DNA of 64,000 nt from Aphrocallistes beatrix (GCA_963281255.1 OY725502.1:1178001-1242000); one strand, 5' to 3'; positions 32,167-45,700 are shown, counted from the first letter of the stretch. Made by a program: numbers and translations. The notes: generated by a model from the sequence alone, not told the origin.

Positions 32167-32682
32167 TCTATTTTTCTACCTATCCAAGTCATATTATTAT
32201 TATTATAGCATGCGTAGGTGAAAAACAGAATGTTTCACTTTAATAGTGATAGATTATAGCCAATTCAACATAAGGCCTGATAATAAGATAGCCAAGAATG
32301 CAGTAATAGCTTCTTAAGGTATATTCTGCATGATTGTCCTATTGTAAACAAAAGTAAACAAATTAATTATCAAATATACCCGAAAATATGATATTCGAAA
32401 TCTACACCCCTGAAAACACCATGTCAACCGTTGAAAGCAAGTTTCTAGCATATTTTTGAGATTTGTTTACTCGATGTATCTATTATAAACAAATTAATTA
32501 TCAAATTCTAGCATTTTAATATATATAAGATATTATAAATATAATTTGTAGAATTCCCAAGAAATGGGAGTAGAGAGGTTACAACAAGGTTCAAAAGGAC
32601 AATACATAAAGCTACGTAAAGATATGCAAATAAGTTTCGTAAATTAAGCCAGATTAAACTGCTACAACATACTTAATCAAAT
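32167..32682. other. Spacer between ABCC gene and XPF start
   Basis: About 500 bp holding the XPF promoter and the 3' UTR region of the ABCC gene. A reverse copy of the dispersed ~140-bp repeat lies at 32341-32512; a short ATT microsatellite is at about 32192-32207. No gene seen. Confidence 0.5.
32341..32512 (-). repeat. Dispersed ~140-bp repeat, single copy
   Basis: Reads on minus as GAAACTTGCTTTCAACGGTT, then TTTTCAGGGGTGTAGATTTC and the GTTTACTTTTGTTTACAAT block, matching the tandem units at 13363-14055. Confidence 0.75.
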
Positions 32683-35600
32683 CTAATGAACTGAAAACAA
32701 AGTGTCTGGAGAACCACGGTTAATTACTTCCCCATTCCCCATCACCAGGATCTCATCATAATTTCTTACAGTCTGGATGCGATGTGCAATCGTTAGCACA
32801 GTAGAATTTTTAAACTTTGATTGCAAGAGACGTTGGATTCTGCTATCTGTAACTGTGTCAACGTAAGAAGTGGCCTCATCTAGCATCAGAATCTTGGTTT
32901 GTTTCAGAATTGCTCGTGCTAGGCAGAGAAGCTGTTTTTCTCCAACACTGAAATTAGAACCACCCTCAGACACGATGAATTCAAGTTGTCCCTCGAGCCC
33001 TCGGACTTTCTCTCCCAATTCAACTTCTTCTAGCACTTGCCAAAGCTGACAATCTTCAAACAAAGAGAACGGATCCAGTGCGAATCTGATTGGTCCGCTA
33101 AAAAGAACAGGATCCTGTGGAATAATAGAAACTTGGTTTCTCAATTCATGAAGGCCTAACTCCGTTATATCGACTCCATCAATATAGATATGTCCAGACG
33201 TCAACTCAATGAGTCTGAGAAGCGCATTCTGAAGCGAACTCTTCCCAGCCCCCGTCCTACCGACTATTCCTACTTTTTCACCACTTCTTACTTTGAAGGA
33301 GACACCTTTCAAAACAAGAGGTAGCTCAGGGGAGTATTTCATTTGAACATCTTTAAATTCGATTTCTCCTCTGGTCACATGGAAATCTGATCCATTGGAA
33401 TGTAACGGAGCCTCTTGGGGCAGTTCGATATAGTCAAGCACCCGTTCTACCGATACCATGTTCATCTCAACTTCTGCGCTTATTCGCAATGCAAATTGTG
33501 TCAGACCCAATAAACTTAACACTTGCAATAAAATGAAGGCAGACACTGAAGATGAGATGCTATCTCGTAACAGAATAAGAACGATCGCAACTAGAAGTGA
33601 GTAAATTGCGATGAGTGAATCCACCTGAAAAGCATAGAAACGAAGATAGCCATAAAATACTCTCCAACACTTCAAGTGAGTGTCCTGATGAGTTTGCATT
33701 TTAATAATCTGGTGTGATTCCAGACTCAAAGAGTGGATTGTTGCAAGTCCGTGGAGGGTGGAAGAGACGTGAGCAATCACGTCACTTTTTGCTGCGGACT
33801 CGAGTCGTTTTAACTGACGAATAGTCTTCACCAATTGGAAACGGTAGAGAATTAGGAATCCGATTAACAAAATACATGGCACAACTGTTAACCAATGTGC
33901 TATGACTGTAGCAATAAAAGTGAATAGGAGATAAAACATCGTAAAAATATATATTGAATAGAGTCTAGGCAGGAGGTAGTCCATGGTTGCAATATCTTTT
34001 GAAAACCTGTTCATGATTGAACCAATGGAATTTTTAAAGAAGAATGTGCTCGGAGCTCTCAACACCCGCCACAACATTCTATTGTGGAGATTGTGAGAGG
34101 CACGTGTGGTAACCCAGGTGTCAACGATTGAAGAAGCAAACAGGAGAAGACTCAAAATTACGCAAAGTCCAATAAACAAGTATATGCGAGTATCAAGCGA
34201 AACATTAATGAGCGGATTCAATGGACTGCTAATGTTACTAGTGTTAACTATCACATATTCTGTATTCGCTTCTATCCACCATATAAGGTAATAGTTATGT
34301 CCCAAAATCATTCCAAAAAAAGTTGCTATGTTGAGAAATAGAATAGAGAGCATTCCTAATACATTACCACCAAACCAAAAATATCTAAAATAAAGCACTA
34401 ATGAAAGCCCATTCGAGTGAGTAATCTCTTCATTGACATTGTTATTGGCATCAGAAGTAGAAATATATTCTGAATAGGGAGAATTAAATAAATGTTTATT
34501 TTTCTCTGTACATGTACTTTCAATTTGAACATTAGAGGCTTCATTTTTCAACTCAGGATATTCAAAAGATTCTAGAGACTGGATTTGATTGATCTGAGTG
34601 AATTGTGTGAATTCAGGCTTATCCCTCACAGCAGAATAACTGTCACATGCAACGAGGTTCCCAGATTCAAGAAGCAATACTTTGTCTGTATACTTTACAA
34701 ATTGGAGCTGGTGAGTGGCTAGAACGATAGTTTTTCCGGAAAGGATTCCGTTGGTGAATATGTTAAGGAGCCGTGCAGCTACTGAAACATCGACGGAACT
34801 GAGAGGATCATCCAACAGATACACATCAGCGTCAGCATATACTGCTCGAGCTAAGTTGATCCTAGCTTTCTGTCCCCCGCTCAGAGTGATGCCTCTATCT
34901 CCTACAATCGTCAGGTCTTTGTCTGGTAATTGGGAGATGTCCAGGTCAAGACAGCACGATGACACAACCTTTTCATACCATGCTTCATCCCATCTTCTCC
35001 CATATGTTATGTTGTCTCGTATCGTGGTAGAGATTATCCATGGTTCTTGAGCAACAAAAGCACATGAACCAAGAACTTCGAATCCGCCGCTGATAGTATC
35101 AATTTCATTGATTAGACTTAGTAAGAAAGAGGATTTTCCTGATCCCACCTTGCCCACTATAGATAGAATTTCTCCAGCTTTTAATTCTAACGAAACATCG
35201 CTTATCAATGGTTGAGTAATATTGTCATTAGTTATTCCAGCTGATAGTTCGCACACTCTGATGCGAGATTCTAAGACATTACTCGAGGTGGATACTGTAT
35301 TGACTCGAGTTGGAGCTTGTAAAAGTGTTTGCACTCTATTTATACTAATCCTGAGTTCGCTTACACCTACCACTCCAACATTAAGTTGATAGAAAACTAT
35401 GATGTATAATTGTATGTAAGCGAGGAACCCAAAGACTCGACTAGATGTGAATTCTCCTCCAATCGAGGCATACACACTAAAACACACCATTGATGTGTAA
35501 AACAGGGGGAATGAAGTGGCGAGGCTGCTGGTTAGCGATTTGAGGAAGGAGTTGGCTAGGATAATTAAGAATTCGTTCTTCCTCATCTTTCTAATGGATT

Positions 35601-36483
35601 TGGCAACTATATACTCCCATGCAAAGCACTTAATGAGTCTGATTCCTTCCAGAAATTCTCTGAGGTGTTTATTCCTCTCGTCAGTCCAATTCAAGCTTTT
35701 TTCGTAGGAAACAGATATTACAGAGGCCAAACCAAATTGGATTATTAAATGCAGAATGAAGAATACGAAAATAAGTACAGCAATCCATCCTACCTCCCTG
35801 ACAGCTAGACAAGTCATCACACAAATGGCAATAGGAGTGATCAGTATGAAAATGATCTGATTGGAATATTCATCGAATTTAAACAGATCTGATGTAATGA
35901 TGGTTAGGATGTTTCCGGATGACAAACTTTGTGTCTGAGATAGAGACATAGACAGGAGTTTATGGTAAATTGCTGTAGTCAGGATATTGCGATATTTCAA
36001 TCCGATCACACTAAATCCATATTCAAACATATGGCCTGAAAAGGTGAGAGATAAATTGCATAAACAAAGAAGTAGGGCAATTCCAACCAAATAACATGTG
36101 CTGTAAGTACCAGTTTCCAGGGCTTGTATCAACCAGATCAGAACAAGAAATGAGCCAAATAAAAACAAAATATAGAAAAAACTGCTAAAAACAAGAAATA
36201 TAAGAGTGTAACGGAAAATGAGGTAGAGACACACCCATAATCTAGGATGACGTCCAGAGTCAATTCGAGATAGTTCCATTCTCCAGTAGTGAGAAAAACG
36301 TCTGTACAGATGCTCCGTGTCAAATTCTGATGGCAAATCTGGTAAGCTTCGAAAAGTGATAGGGATGCGTTTGAGCCATTCTCTCCAGCCGAAGAGGCCG
36401 ACCCATAGAAATGTAATGGAAGAGATTGACCAATCCCACTTCTGATTGGGAAGGTTCGGCATGATGAATTGATGATATTTCAA
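32683..36483 (-). CDS. ABCC-type full ABC transporter, single exon (1266 aa)
   Basis: A complete ABC exporter of the ABCC (MRP/CFTR) family, order TMD1-NBD1-TMD2-NBD2, without the extra N-terminal TMD0; in length and layout it is nearest MRP4/ABCC4-type proteins (about 1,325). Membrane segments occupy about 90-390 and 705-1000. NBD1: Walker A GKVGSGKSS (about 443), signature LSGGQKAR (533), Walker B YLLDDPLSSVD (552) with Asp in place of the catalytic Glu, as is usual for the first site of this family. NBD2: Walker A GRTGAGKSS (1074), signature FSVGEKQLLCLARA (1176; usually SVGQRQ) and Walker B ILMLDEATSYVD (1195) with the Glu. Expected role: ATP-driven export of organic anions at a plasma or organelle membrane; substrate unknown. 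ATG at 36483; a second Met at residue 8 is an alternative. It starts only 257 bp from the HYDIN stop. Confidence 0.9.
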   Translation of the reverse strand: MKYHQFIMPNLPNQKWDWSISSITFLWVGLFGWREWLKRIPITFRSLPDLPSEFDTEHLYRRFSHYWRMELSRIDSGRHPRLWVCLYLIFRYTLIFLVFSSFFYILFLFGSFLVLIWLIQALETGTYSTCYLVGIALLLCLCNLSLTFSGHMFEYGFSVIGLKYRNILTTAIYHKLLSMSLSQTQSLSSGNILTIITSDLFKFDEYSNQIIFILITPIAICVMTCLAVREVGWIAVLIFVFFILHLIIQFGLASVISVSYEKSLNWTDERNKHLREFLEGIRLIKCFAWEYIVAKSIRKMRKNEFLIILANSFLKSLTSSLATSFPLFYTSMVCFSVYASIGGEFTSSRVFGFLAYIQLYIIVFYQLNVGVVGVSELRISINRVQTLLQAPTRVNTVSTSSNVLESRIRVCELSAGITNDNITQPLISDVSLELKAGEILSIVGKVGSGKSSFLLSLINEIDTISGGFEVLGSCAFVAQEPWIISTTIRDNITYGRRWDEAWYEKVVSSCCLDLDISQLPDKDLTIVGDRGITLSGGQKARINLARAVYADADVYLLDDPLSSVDVSVAARLLNIFTNGILSGKTIVLATHQLQFVKYTDKVLLLESGNLVACDSYSAVRDKPEFTQFTQINQIQSLESFEYPELKNEASNVQIESTCTEKNKHLFNSPYSEYISTSDANNNVNEEITHSNGLSLVLYFRYFWFGGNVLGMLSILFLNIATFFGMILGHNYYLIWWIEANTEYVIVNTSNISSPLNPLINVSLDTRIYLFIGLCVILSLLLFASSIVDTWVTTRASHNLHNRMLWRVLRAPSTFFFKNSIGSIMNRFSKDIATMDYLLPRLYSIYIFTMFYLLFTFIATVIAHWLTVVPCILLIGFLILYRFQLVKTIRQLKRLESAAKSDVIAHVSSTLHGLATIHSLSLESHQIIKMQTHQDTHLKCWRVFYGYLRFYAFQVDSLIAIYSLLVAIVLILLRDSISSSVSAFILLQVLSLLGLTQFALRISAEVEMNMVSVERVLDYIELPQEAPLHSNGSDFHVTRGEIEFKDVQMKYSPELPLVLKGVSFKVRSGEKVGIVGRTGAGKSSLQNALLRLIELTSGHIYIDGVDITELGLHELRNQVSIIPQDPVLFSGPIRFALDPFSLFEDCQLWQVLEEVELGEKVRGLEGQLEFIVSEGGSNFSVGEKQLLCLARAILKQTKILMLDEATSYVDTVTDSRIQRLLQSKFKNSTVLTIAHRIQTVRNYDEILVMGNGEVINRGSPDTLFSVH

Positions 36484-36740
36484 CTGCTATGAGAAGTATT
36501 CTACTGGAACCGAGATAAAATTAACTGATGTAACGGTGTGAGTAAAGCTCTACAATGGTCAAACTAGTGAAGTACACTCGTTGACCGATTTATTATTTTA
36601 ATACAATTATAAGTTACTACGTATTGATAAATTGATTAATGCAATATTAATAAATGATAAATAGCATTGCACACAGTAGAACATCACATACATGTATAAC
36701 GAGGAGAGTATACGGTACACTGTTGGATACATAGGCGAGG
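36484..36740. other. Short HYDIN-ABCC intergenic interval
   Basis: 257 bp between the HYDIN stop and the ABCC start, both genes on minus. It must contain the HYDIN 3' UTR and any ABCC promoter. AT-rich; nothing else visible. Confidence 0.5.
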
Positions 36741-39700
36741 TTAAATAATGCCTTTAAGGTAAAATATCCAGCTAACACTCGAGGCACTACCGCCGTATCC
36801 AGGGGGACACTTCGCTATCAACTTCCCGGTGTTGGCGCCGTAAGAGTCCCCTTGTTTCGGGTCAAAGGTCACTGTTAAGGTGTAGCTCTTCTTTGGTTTG
36901 AGTTGGTCCACGGCTCGCAGCTGGAATGCTGGGTTGTCCAGCGAGTACGTGTAAGTCACAGGGACTGGAAACACGTTTTTGAAAGGAATGCTGACACTGT
37001 GACTAGCCTTGATAACATAGGGACCTTGAGGACTCGGAAAGTTGCATTCTCCCACGAGAGGGATCAGATATTCGCCCCCTGTCTGAGAGGACACTGTGAG
37101 GTTTGCATTGATGGTTCCAAGGTTGGAAGGTTCGAACTGTGCATCCACCTGCACCTCAATACCTCCAGCAGCTGAAGCTGCCAGCACAGTGCGCTCAACG
37201 TGGAAGTCAGCATGATCAACTTTACACGTGTACTCCACACGGTTCGCCTTGGCGTACGATGTGAAACTGACTGGCTGCACGGTAGTAGACCCGAGGTAGC
37301 CGACTAGGGTGACAGGAGGCTCAGGCGGCCTGGGGACAGCTGTGAGCTGAAGGGTGTAGTGGTACAGTCCGAGATCGCTACTGGTGAGAGTGATCTCGCC
37401 CGAAACTTCCCCCGCCTTGAGGGGAAGGTATTCAAACGTGCAAGTGCCCTCACTCTGAGCTCCGACAAGGAACTGAGCGGGTAGGCTGATGTCGTAGAGA
37501 CTGCAGTTCGTTGAGATGCTGACCTGGATGGGAAGAGGGTTGTGTACCGCGATGGTGTGGATCACACGCTGTCGTACTGTGGTGTCGAGCTTTATAACTT
37601 CAATTGTACCCGAAGAGATTGCCTTGAATGTCAACAGATAGAAACAGAACTCTCCAGTCTCTTCATTTCTGAACGTCACTCGCATGTAGGTAGTGCCTAC
37701 TTTAAACGCATGGAACTGGAGTTGGTACTCCCTCTTAGAATTCCCTGGTACATCTATGTAATCTAATCCTTGTATGGAGAGGGAAATGTCAGGCCGATCA
37801 GGCTTCAAAATATCGCGAATAACTTTGAAACGTTGATTAGTTTTAAGCCAGTTTGAAACAGTCAGTAGTTCTGTGTGCTTTAACTTGGAAGGAACCTCAA
37901 CCGCACGGCTCTCTACCGGTTTAGGAGGCTCACTGACGCCAGTAAGGTTGTAGAGGATCCCTTGTCCTTCTGGGAGAGGAAAGAAAACTGATCCTACATG
38001 CTTCTTGTGATCTCCGGTCATTTCGAGGGGGTGATAAGTTATGGTATAGTTTTTAGTTTGGTTCGGCTCAATTATGATTAATTCAGGACCAGACCAGAAG
38101 TCTCCTTCGACGGTAGGTTTCAGATGGAGAGTGTTAGTGATCCGTGTCAGATTCAATGGGATCTGCTTGGCGTCACTGGTGCGGACTGCTGTAGTGAATG
38201 GGATCGTTTCTCTAGGAGTGATTTCGGTACACATACCTGTCAGTGTGACGTATTGTGGTTTCGCCCCTTCCAGTGTGCATTTAATATTCTCATAACGGAT
38301 GTCGCTGTTGATGGCGATTGGGTGGAATTCAATCAGGAAGACAACCTCCATTTTAGGGCTGATGTAGCCGTGTGTGGGAGATATCGTGAAATTGGGCTTA
38401 AAAGCTTCAATGTCCCACTGAAAATGTGCTCCGATATCTCCTTTATTAGAGAGTTGCAACTGGCGAGAACTCTTGCTATTCAGACACACCTGTCCGAATG
38501 GCAGGTGTGAAGTGCCTAGAGTGATGTGAACATCCTGACCACAACCTGAAATCATGAAGAGGGGCCGCACTAGTCGCAATATCTCAAATTGAACCTCATC
38601 AGTGAACTGTTCCAATCTCGAAGTGGGACAGAATGTTAGAGCAATATCGATACTGTCACCATTCGGTTTGAGTTTAATGTTTTCAGAAGGTATCATTTTG
38701 AGGACTTCCGGTGGAGTGGGCCCTTTAATTTGCAATCCAAACTCTACACTAGCTGCACTCAAGTTTGTGATCGTAACATTCTTGTCGACCTTTTCATTCA
38801 CGCGAATTACACCAAAATTAACCAATTTTTTAGGCGGCTTGGTAACTTGTAATTTCAGCTCTGTGCCTTGTCCTACTATCTCAATGAGTTGCTTAGTAAT
38901 GCCATTTATATTAAACTCGATCGCATCGCAATATTTTGTGGGTTCTTGCGGCATGAAAGTTATTTCTGCCTCGGTACTAGTTCCTGGGTTGAGAATGATA
39001 GGTGTGAAGTTAATACTCAAGTGTGGGAATGAAAAAGGAAGTATGTCCAGACTGATTTGTGTCTGTGCATCCTCGGGGTTAGTTATTGTCAGAATGACCG
39101 TGTTAGGTGGCAGAGCTGGATGGTAGAGGAAGCAGAGACCGAAGTTGAACTTTGTGAATGAGAAAATGAGAGACGGTCTGATCCCCTTACCCAGCAGACC
39201 CAGTGAGAAGGTGGGTCCGTCCTTGATGTGGCAGACTAGACTACATCCCTTCAAATTGATTGGCACTGCAGGACAAAAGGACAATTCGGCGTGACAGGAA
39301 GTTTGGGGCTCTAATCGTCCGGTCTGTGGCTTGATATTCACAAGTTGTCCTCCCTCACTCTCACTGCCACCTGTCTTGAAACACTTCTCAGAAAGTTGCC
39401 AGAAATAGTCAAAAGCAAACAACCCGTTGTTGCAGAGCATTAGTGTGTGTAGTGACTTTTCGTTTAGCTGTACCAGCCCAAAGTTTGATTGCTTCAATTC
39501 ACTCTTGTGTTTATCATCCATTGGAACATCAAACTCTCCCCCTGTCATGTCCCGCACCTTCAAGCTAGCATCTGTTAGGTAGGCGCTGGCCTTAACGTTA
39601 AGTACGAGGGGCTCCGGATTGTGTTTGATATCCAGTTTGAGGTTGAAAGAGTGCTCGGCTTGCTTCTTCAGAGGGAGAGTGATCTTGAGAGGGAGTCTCG

Positions 39701-42700
39701 TGTGAGGCGCAATGCTCCCAGACATTGGACTGACACTGATGCTGGCCTGATGTCCCGGCATGTGGCATGACGCCTCTCGAACTGAGAATGAGTAAGCGCT
39801 ATCTTCATCGTTAATCAGGAAGACTGTCTCGCGACACACTTGGTTGACTAATTGAGGCTTGAAGTGCAAATACGATCTGTCTAGAAGCACTCTCTGCTCT
39901 GAGATATACCCGACGAACAGGAGAGGGAGGGACAGGGCAAGACTGGGGATATTAAACTTCCAAAGACATTCCTCACTGTCCGCAGTAGAGGGGAGATACT
40001 CGAATGTCATTTCAAATTTCTTGCCTCCAGATATGCTCCCTGTCTTAGTTTGACAGAGGAAAGGCTTCCTCACATCTTCCTTCAGATCGGGCTGCCACAA
40101 GAACTCATAAGTCAGATTGGTCGGGTTGACAACGTGGAAGGACTTGGACACTTTAACCCCCACCCCGCATGATTCGAATGTCAACACGCGGGTGGACGGG
40201 TTGAGAGGAGTGCTGTAGGAGGCTGTGCTGGTCTTTATGTCCAGGGTGCTGGCGAGGTGCGAGTAGCTGATGGTAGGGAGCTCGAAGTGGCAGTACGGCA
40301 TGACGCTCTGTCCAGTTAATGGAATCTCTATATCGGAGCTGTCAGGAGGTAGGTTCCGAATACGAACTACAAGCTTAGCCTCCAACTGAATGACGTCACT
40401 GGGAGAAAACTTGAGACTGATTGAAACCTGTTCTTGAGGGAGAATTTCGCCAGAGGCTGGTGCTATGCTGAGGTAGAGATTTTCTAGCCCCTCGGGTTGA
40501 TCGGGCTCAAACGGGACGAGTTCTGGAAATAGTGGTGAGTCTAACAGCCATTCGAAATGTGCCGTCACCTGGTTGACATTCTTCAGTTCGAACTTGAACT
40601 TCCTAGACTGGAACATCATGGTATCTACGAGGTTAATTCGAGAGAGGCTACACTCCACTCTGGGAAGATCCGCAGACCCCGTGACATACAGTTCCACCTG
40701 CCTGTTCGTGTTCGGGAGCTCTTGGTAGGCCGGCTCCTTCTCAACTTCGGTTATTTTCTTCCGCTTCACTACAGTAGGGGAGGCGGTCATAGGCGCTAAC
40801 GCGACTGCAGAGCCGCGGCGTGAGGTGCTGTGAAGAGGGTGTGTCCCACTCACGACACTCCCCCGGTCATCTTCGTGTCTAGTGCCGGAGTGGACAGGAA
40901 CCCATTTCGTCACCTTCATGCGGTCATCCCAATCAGTACTATCTTTGTCGGTAAGTTTAATCTTTTGAAGTTTGCATAGAATCGGAGACCTCTTGAGATT
41001 AATAGTCTTGTCAGATTTGAACGTCAGCAAAATATCTTTCGAACAGCTGGGATGTAGATGAGCTGTTGTAGGAGAAAAGCTGAGAGAATTAGGAACAGAG
41101 TCGAAATGCAGTTTACACACATCTTGAGAATTGTTAGAAATAGAGAAGACTAACTGTTTCTCTTCTCCTACAGCGCAGTTGCCAAAGTCTAAGAGATTCT
41201 CGTTTATGGGTTTAAGAAGGGAGGAGTCGAGTGACACCCCGAGCTGTGGGCTCACATGCGCACCTCGGATATTATCTATAACAATCTCGTCCGCATAGCT
41301 CTCAGCGAGTAAGAGGACTTGAGTGTTCTCGTAAGGATTGTCTTGGACTTGCAGGACGATTCTACGTGCAAAGTCTCCCGGCTTGCGTGGAGAAAAACTA
41401 ACCTCGAACTTACAACGATCTCCAGGAATAAGATTCACTAAATGCTGTGAGTAACTGGTGCCTGATGCAGAGAGATCGATCTCTTGCGAGGAAACTTCTT
41501 TCGGTAATTCAATCGCCCTAACTACGAATTCGTCTACTTCTTCGTCGAGCTGGAGGTTCATGAGAGCAGGCATCGATCCGGTGTTGGATAATACGAGTGG
41601 CAAAGCATGGGATTTCCCTACGACAAGGCGTTTGAAAATCATGACGTGCTTTCCAGAACGATCTGTTGCAGCAGGCTGAATCACGGTTACCTGAGGAAGG
41701 GAGCCTTCCCCCTGAAGCTCATAGTTCAACCCCAGGCCTCGAGAGAAGTGACCGGGTCCCTCTAGAGATGCCGCGAATTGGCAGTGATACAGCTGCATAG
41801 CTTGAGGCCGGAATGTTATCGTTACGAATTTGTGGGAGTGAGGGTGCAAGTGGAGCTTTGAAGGTTCGATTTCAAAAATATCTCCAATCCCTTTCGTCTG
41901 CCTCGTGGGACTCCCGGCTGCACTTCTGTTTATACATATCAGGTCACACGGAACTTTGCTTGTGTTCTGTATCCTCAGCCGCGCCTCAGCTTGTCTCCCG
42001 ACGACGATCGTATTAAATCGGAATATCTTCTCCGTTTCAAAGAATATTCCAGAACTGACCCCTCTCAGCAACAGACTCCCATTCGAAACAGATTTAAACG
42101 ATTTACAAATTCGATGCTCTTCAAAAACAGAAGCTACATTCCTCTCAATACTGGGAGCACAGGCCTCACACAACAGCACATACTGCATGTCTATAACTTT
42201 AGTGATCGGGTGAGGATTCGGGTTTTTATCAGTTACATCAATGATGAGCTTTTCTTCGAAAGTGCCAGTATTCTCTGGATGGCACTCAATAGCCACCTGC
42301 TGGGACTGTCCGGGGTGGACGATCGCATGGGTTGGGTTCAGGGTGAAAGCGCCTATATTCTGTTTGACAGGGGCCTGTGGACCTTCAGGCCTCTGATCAA
42401 TCGAGCCAATCTTGCTTTTAGTTTGTGTTTTGGCCGAAGTTCGACCCAGGGGAACTTCTTCTTTAGCTCTTGTGGTCTTCCTGCTTCCAGTGTCTGGGAG
42501 CCGTTGCCGAGATATGAAACTGCTCAGCTTTACTATGTTATAACGAAACTCAAAAAGTCCGACATTTTCAATGGTAAGGGTCTTCTGCTGTTTTCCTGGA
42601 GCATGTATAACTACCGGACCAAAATTGATATCACTGACAGGATGAACTTTGAACTCGCTGAACACAGCTTGTGCTTGGACATGGATGGGAATGGAGGCGA

Positions 42701-45700
42701 TGATCTCCCCGTAGGTGGGGTCGATAACGTGACAACGCATGGCACAGATGTTATTCAGGTTAAACGCTTGTTTTGGATTAAAAATGAAAGTGACAGGTTG
42801 CACTTTCTCACCTGCTTGGAGGGCTCCTTTGAACGGATTGACCTCAAAACATTCCTTCATCGACACTCCGTTAATGGTCTCAAAATCAAACTGGAAATGC
42901 AGTTCGTACTTTCCTTTGTTCTTAATATGGCAGACCTGCTTAGTTTCTTCGTATATCCTCACAGGACTAAAATCTAACTTTCCATCCGAGCCTTTCGGAA
43001 AAGAAATGTCTAGAGCGACATCGTAAGCTTCCACTTGCAGTGTGAGGTTCTCGTTCGTGAGCAGACCAATGGAGCTGTCGAGCGAGTAGATCTCTAGACG
43101 GAGAGTCTTCTTGATGACGGCAGGACGCGGGGACCTGAAGTAGCAAACGAGCGGGAACTCGGTCAGAGGCTCTACAATGCCTTGCTCTTGGTTGAAGGAG
43201 TAGATATCCGCGTCAGTTTCCGCAGCAGTCGCTCTCTCCCCTGTGGCTAGCTTCCAAGAGACTGGGAGAAGGGTCATGTTCTTCAGGAAGATCTGTCTGC
43301 TCTCTTTACGATGGAGGAGGACTTTATCAAATTTGAAGTCGTTCCTGTCAAGTTTGAGCTCTGGTTTCACGCAAATGGCTCTCAGCTTGAATGAGACGGG
43401 ATTGGGATTATTGTCGATATAGCACAAGAGCGTATCTAGGAACTCGTGGGGGTGTTTGGGATATGCCCAAATTGAGAGTTTTCCTTTATCACCGGGATTC
43501 AATGTGAAAGAAGGAGGCTCTAGAAGGAATGTATGAGCACTGTTGTCATCCTTAAACTTGAAATTCACTCTCGCTTGGAGCGGAGAGTCGTTCAATATCG
43601 TCAGGTCTTCCATGTTTTCAGGGTGCTTGCCTTGGAATCTCCTCTCTCGAGACCTGAAATAAGAGAGAGGACCAAAGTCATACATGTCCTGGCTCAACAC
43701 GAACTTCTTCTTCACAATCTCGTTAGGTTTCCGGGACGGTTTGCAAGAAGGGAATACGACCTTGGGATCAGGACAGATCCCAGGAACAGCACACAGCCCC
43801 CGGCAGTAGAGCTGGTAGCGCCGATGAGTCCCCATTACCTCGAAGTGCAAGGTTTCATCAAAGTTCCCAACTTCTTTCGATTCGAATAGCACCCCTAGCT
43901 CTATCGACCCATGTCCTGGGATTACCCAGCGATGTCTGATCAGTTTCTTGGGCCCGGTGGGGACGATGACATCTGGAGTGGTGACAATTTCATCCGGCCC
44001 GACTGAGTCATCCAGAGAGGAGCTGATTTTAGGAGTAGAACTTCGCGGATCTTTCTGACCCTTCTTCTTATGCGGTTTCTTTCCGGAGACCTCTCGTTTA
44101 GAAGCCCGCTGGCTGTCCTGGGATGCTCTTGACTGCGTAGATTTCCTGGAGGGTGGAGGCGCTACCTCCTTCTCCTCCTCTTGAATGGGAGAGACGGGCT
44201 GTTGCTTCGCTAGTTCTTCTTCCGCAGCTTTGGGGTCTATCGCATTCGGATCATCTGGGTGCGTCGTCACGAAGCAGAAGCGTCTCTCCAGCTCGGGCGG
44301 ATCAGGCCGCTGTCTGTGAGTTGGGTAGTTCACAAGACTCAGTTCGAAGGGAGCAGGGATCTTTGGACCCGCCGCCGGACCAATCCCGAGGTGGTCTAGA
44401 AGCTGGACTGGAGAGAGTATCCCGGGCAGACCGCAAATCTGGGCGTGGATATACTCTTGAGTGCCGATCCCACTGATGGTATACATCGGCAGTCCGACGG
44501 TGTCAGGTTTGGACTGGAGCAGTGCTTCAAATCCGGCCAAGGGGTCCCCTCCGACTTGGGTGGCATCCTTGTTCTTCGAGTCCTTCTTGGCTCGCTGCTG
44601 CCTGCTGGGGGCAGGATCGGACTGTAGCTCCGGGTTGAGGGGCTCCGGGGGGGAGTAGGCGTCCATCTTCTCAGGGTCCCACAGCTCCACCACGCCCCTG
44701 GCTAGGAGGAGGCTACGCTCGAACTTGCCATAGAGCACGGACATCTCGTCCTCCTCCGGCGCCGGTGGGACCATCTCCATGACCTTACTCACGATCGCGG
44801 CGTTCCTCATCGCCCGCTTGATGGTGCGGTCGCTGGTTACGGATCCGGGTCTGCTCTGTGTCGGGCTGCCGGGGGCGGGACCAGGGCTGTGTTGCTGGTG
44901 TTGCTGTGCGATCGACGTCCCGGAGGGAGAGGGTTTCAGTCCTCCTTTGAAGTTGTCACTGGAACCGTCCTTCAGAGCGTTGGCCGCTTTCTGTCCTTTC
45001 TTGCTCCCCTTCCTCTTAGCCTCCTCTTCCATCTGTCGCTTCTGTTCCAGCAGCTCCTGCTCCCGTCTCCTCTCCTCCTCTTCCAACCGCTTCTTCTCTC
45101 GAGCCAACCGCCGCTTGTTCACTATACTCTTGTGCAGAGCCGCTTTCTGCCCCTCGTCCAATCTCTCATAGCCCTCTTCGTCCGATAGGTCCAGCTCCAG
45201 CTCCAAGAAGTCGGGCTGTAGTGGGGGAGAAAGCGAGGCTAACAACTCGCGCTCTTTCGCAGCTTCCTCTTCCTCTCTATGCTGCTTAGCATCGCTGGCA
45301 GCCTCCGGATTGAACTCCAGATTGATGAAGTAGAACAGTTCGCGGTGCCCTATGACCCTCAGCAGCACCCTGGACACCTGTCCCGTGTCTGCGAGGAATG
45401 AGCAGTCGAGGGAGTCCAGCACCAATCCTGGGAAGCAGTCGTTGGAGTGCACTCGGCTGCTCAGCATCTCCGCCACGAGCTCTTCCGGCAGGACGGTGCT
45501 GCACAGCTGCGTCGCGTCCTCAGTGGTGGGGTCTCTTATCTCGAACTCCAGAGAGGGAGGGAGGGAGGGGACCTGAGTTACTGGCTCCAGTTTATCTTTA
45601 GCCAGCTTGTCTCTAGCCTCGGCAGGTTGATCAGGTGCCTCAGGCTCTTCCTCCTTCCCTCTCTGTCCCGCTTGGACACAGAGTTCTCTGGCCTTCTGCG

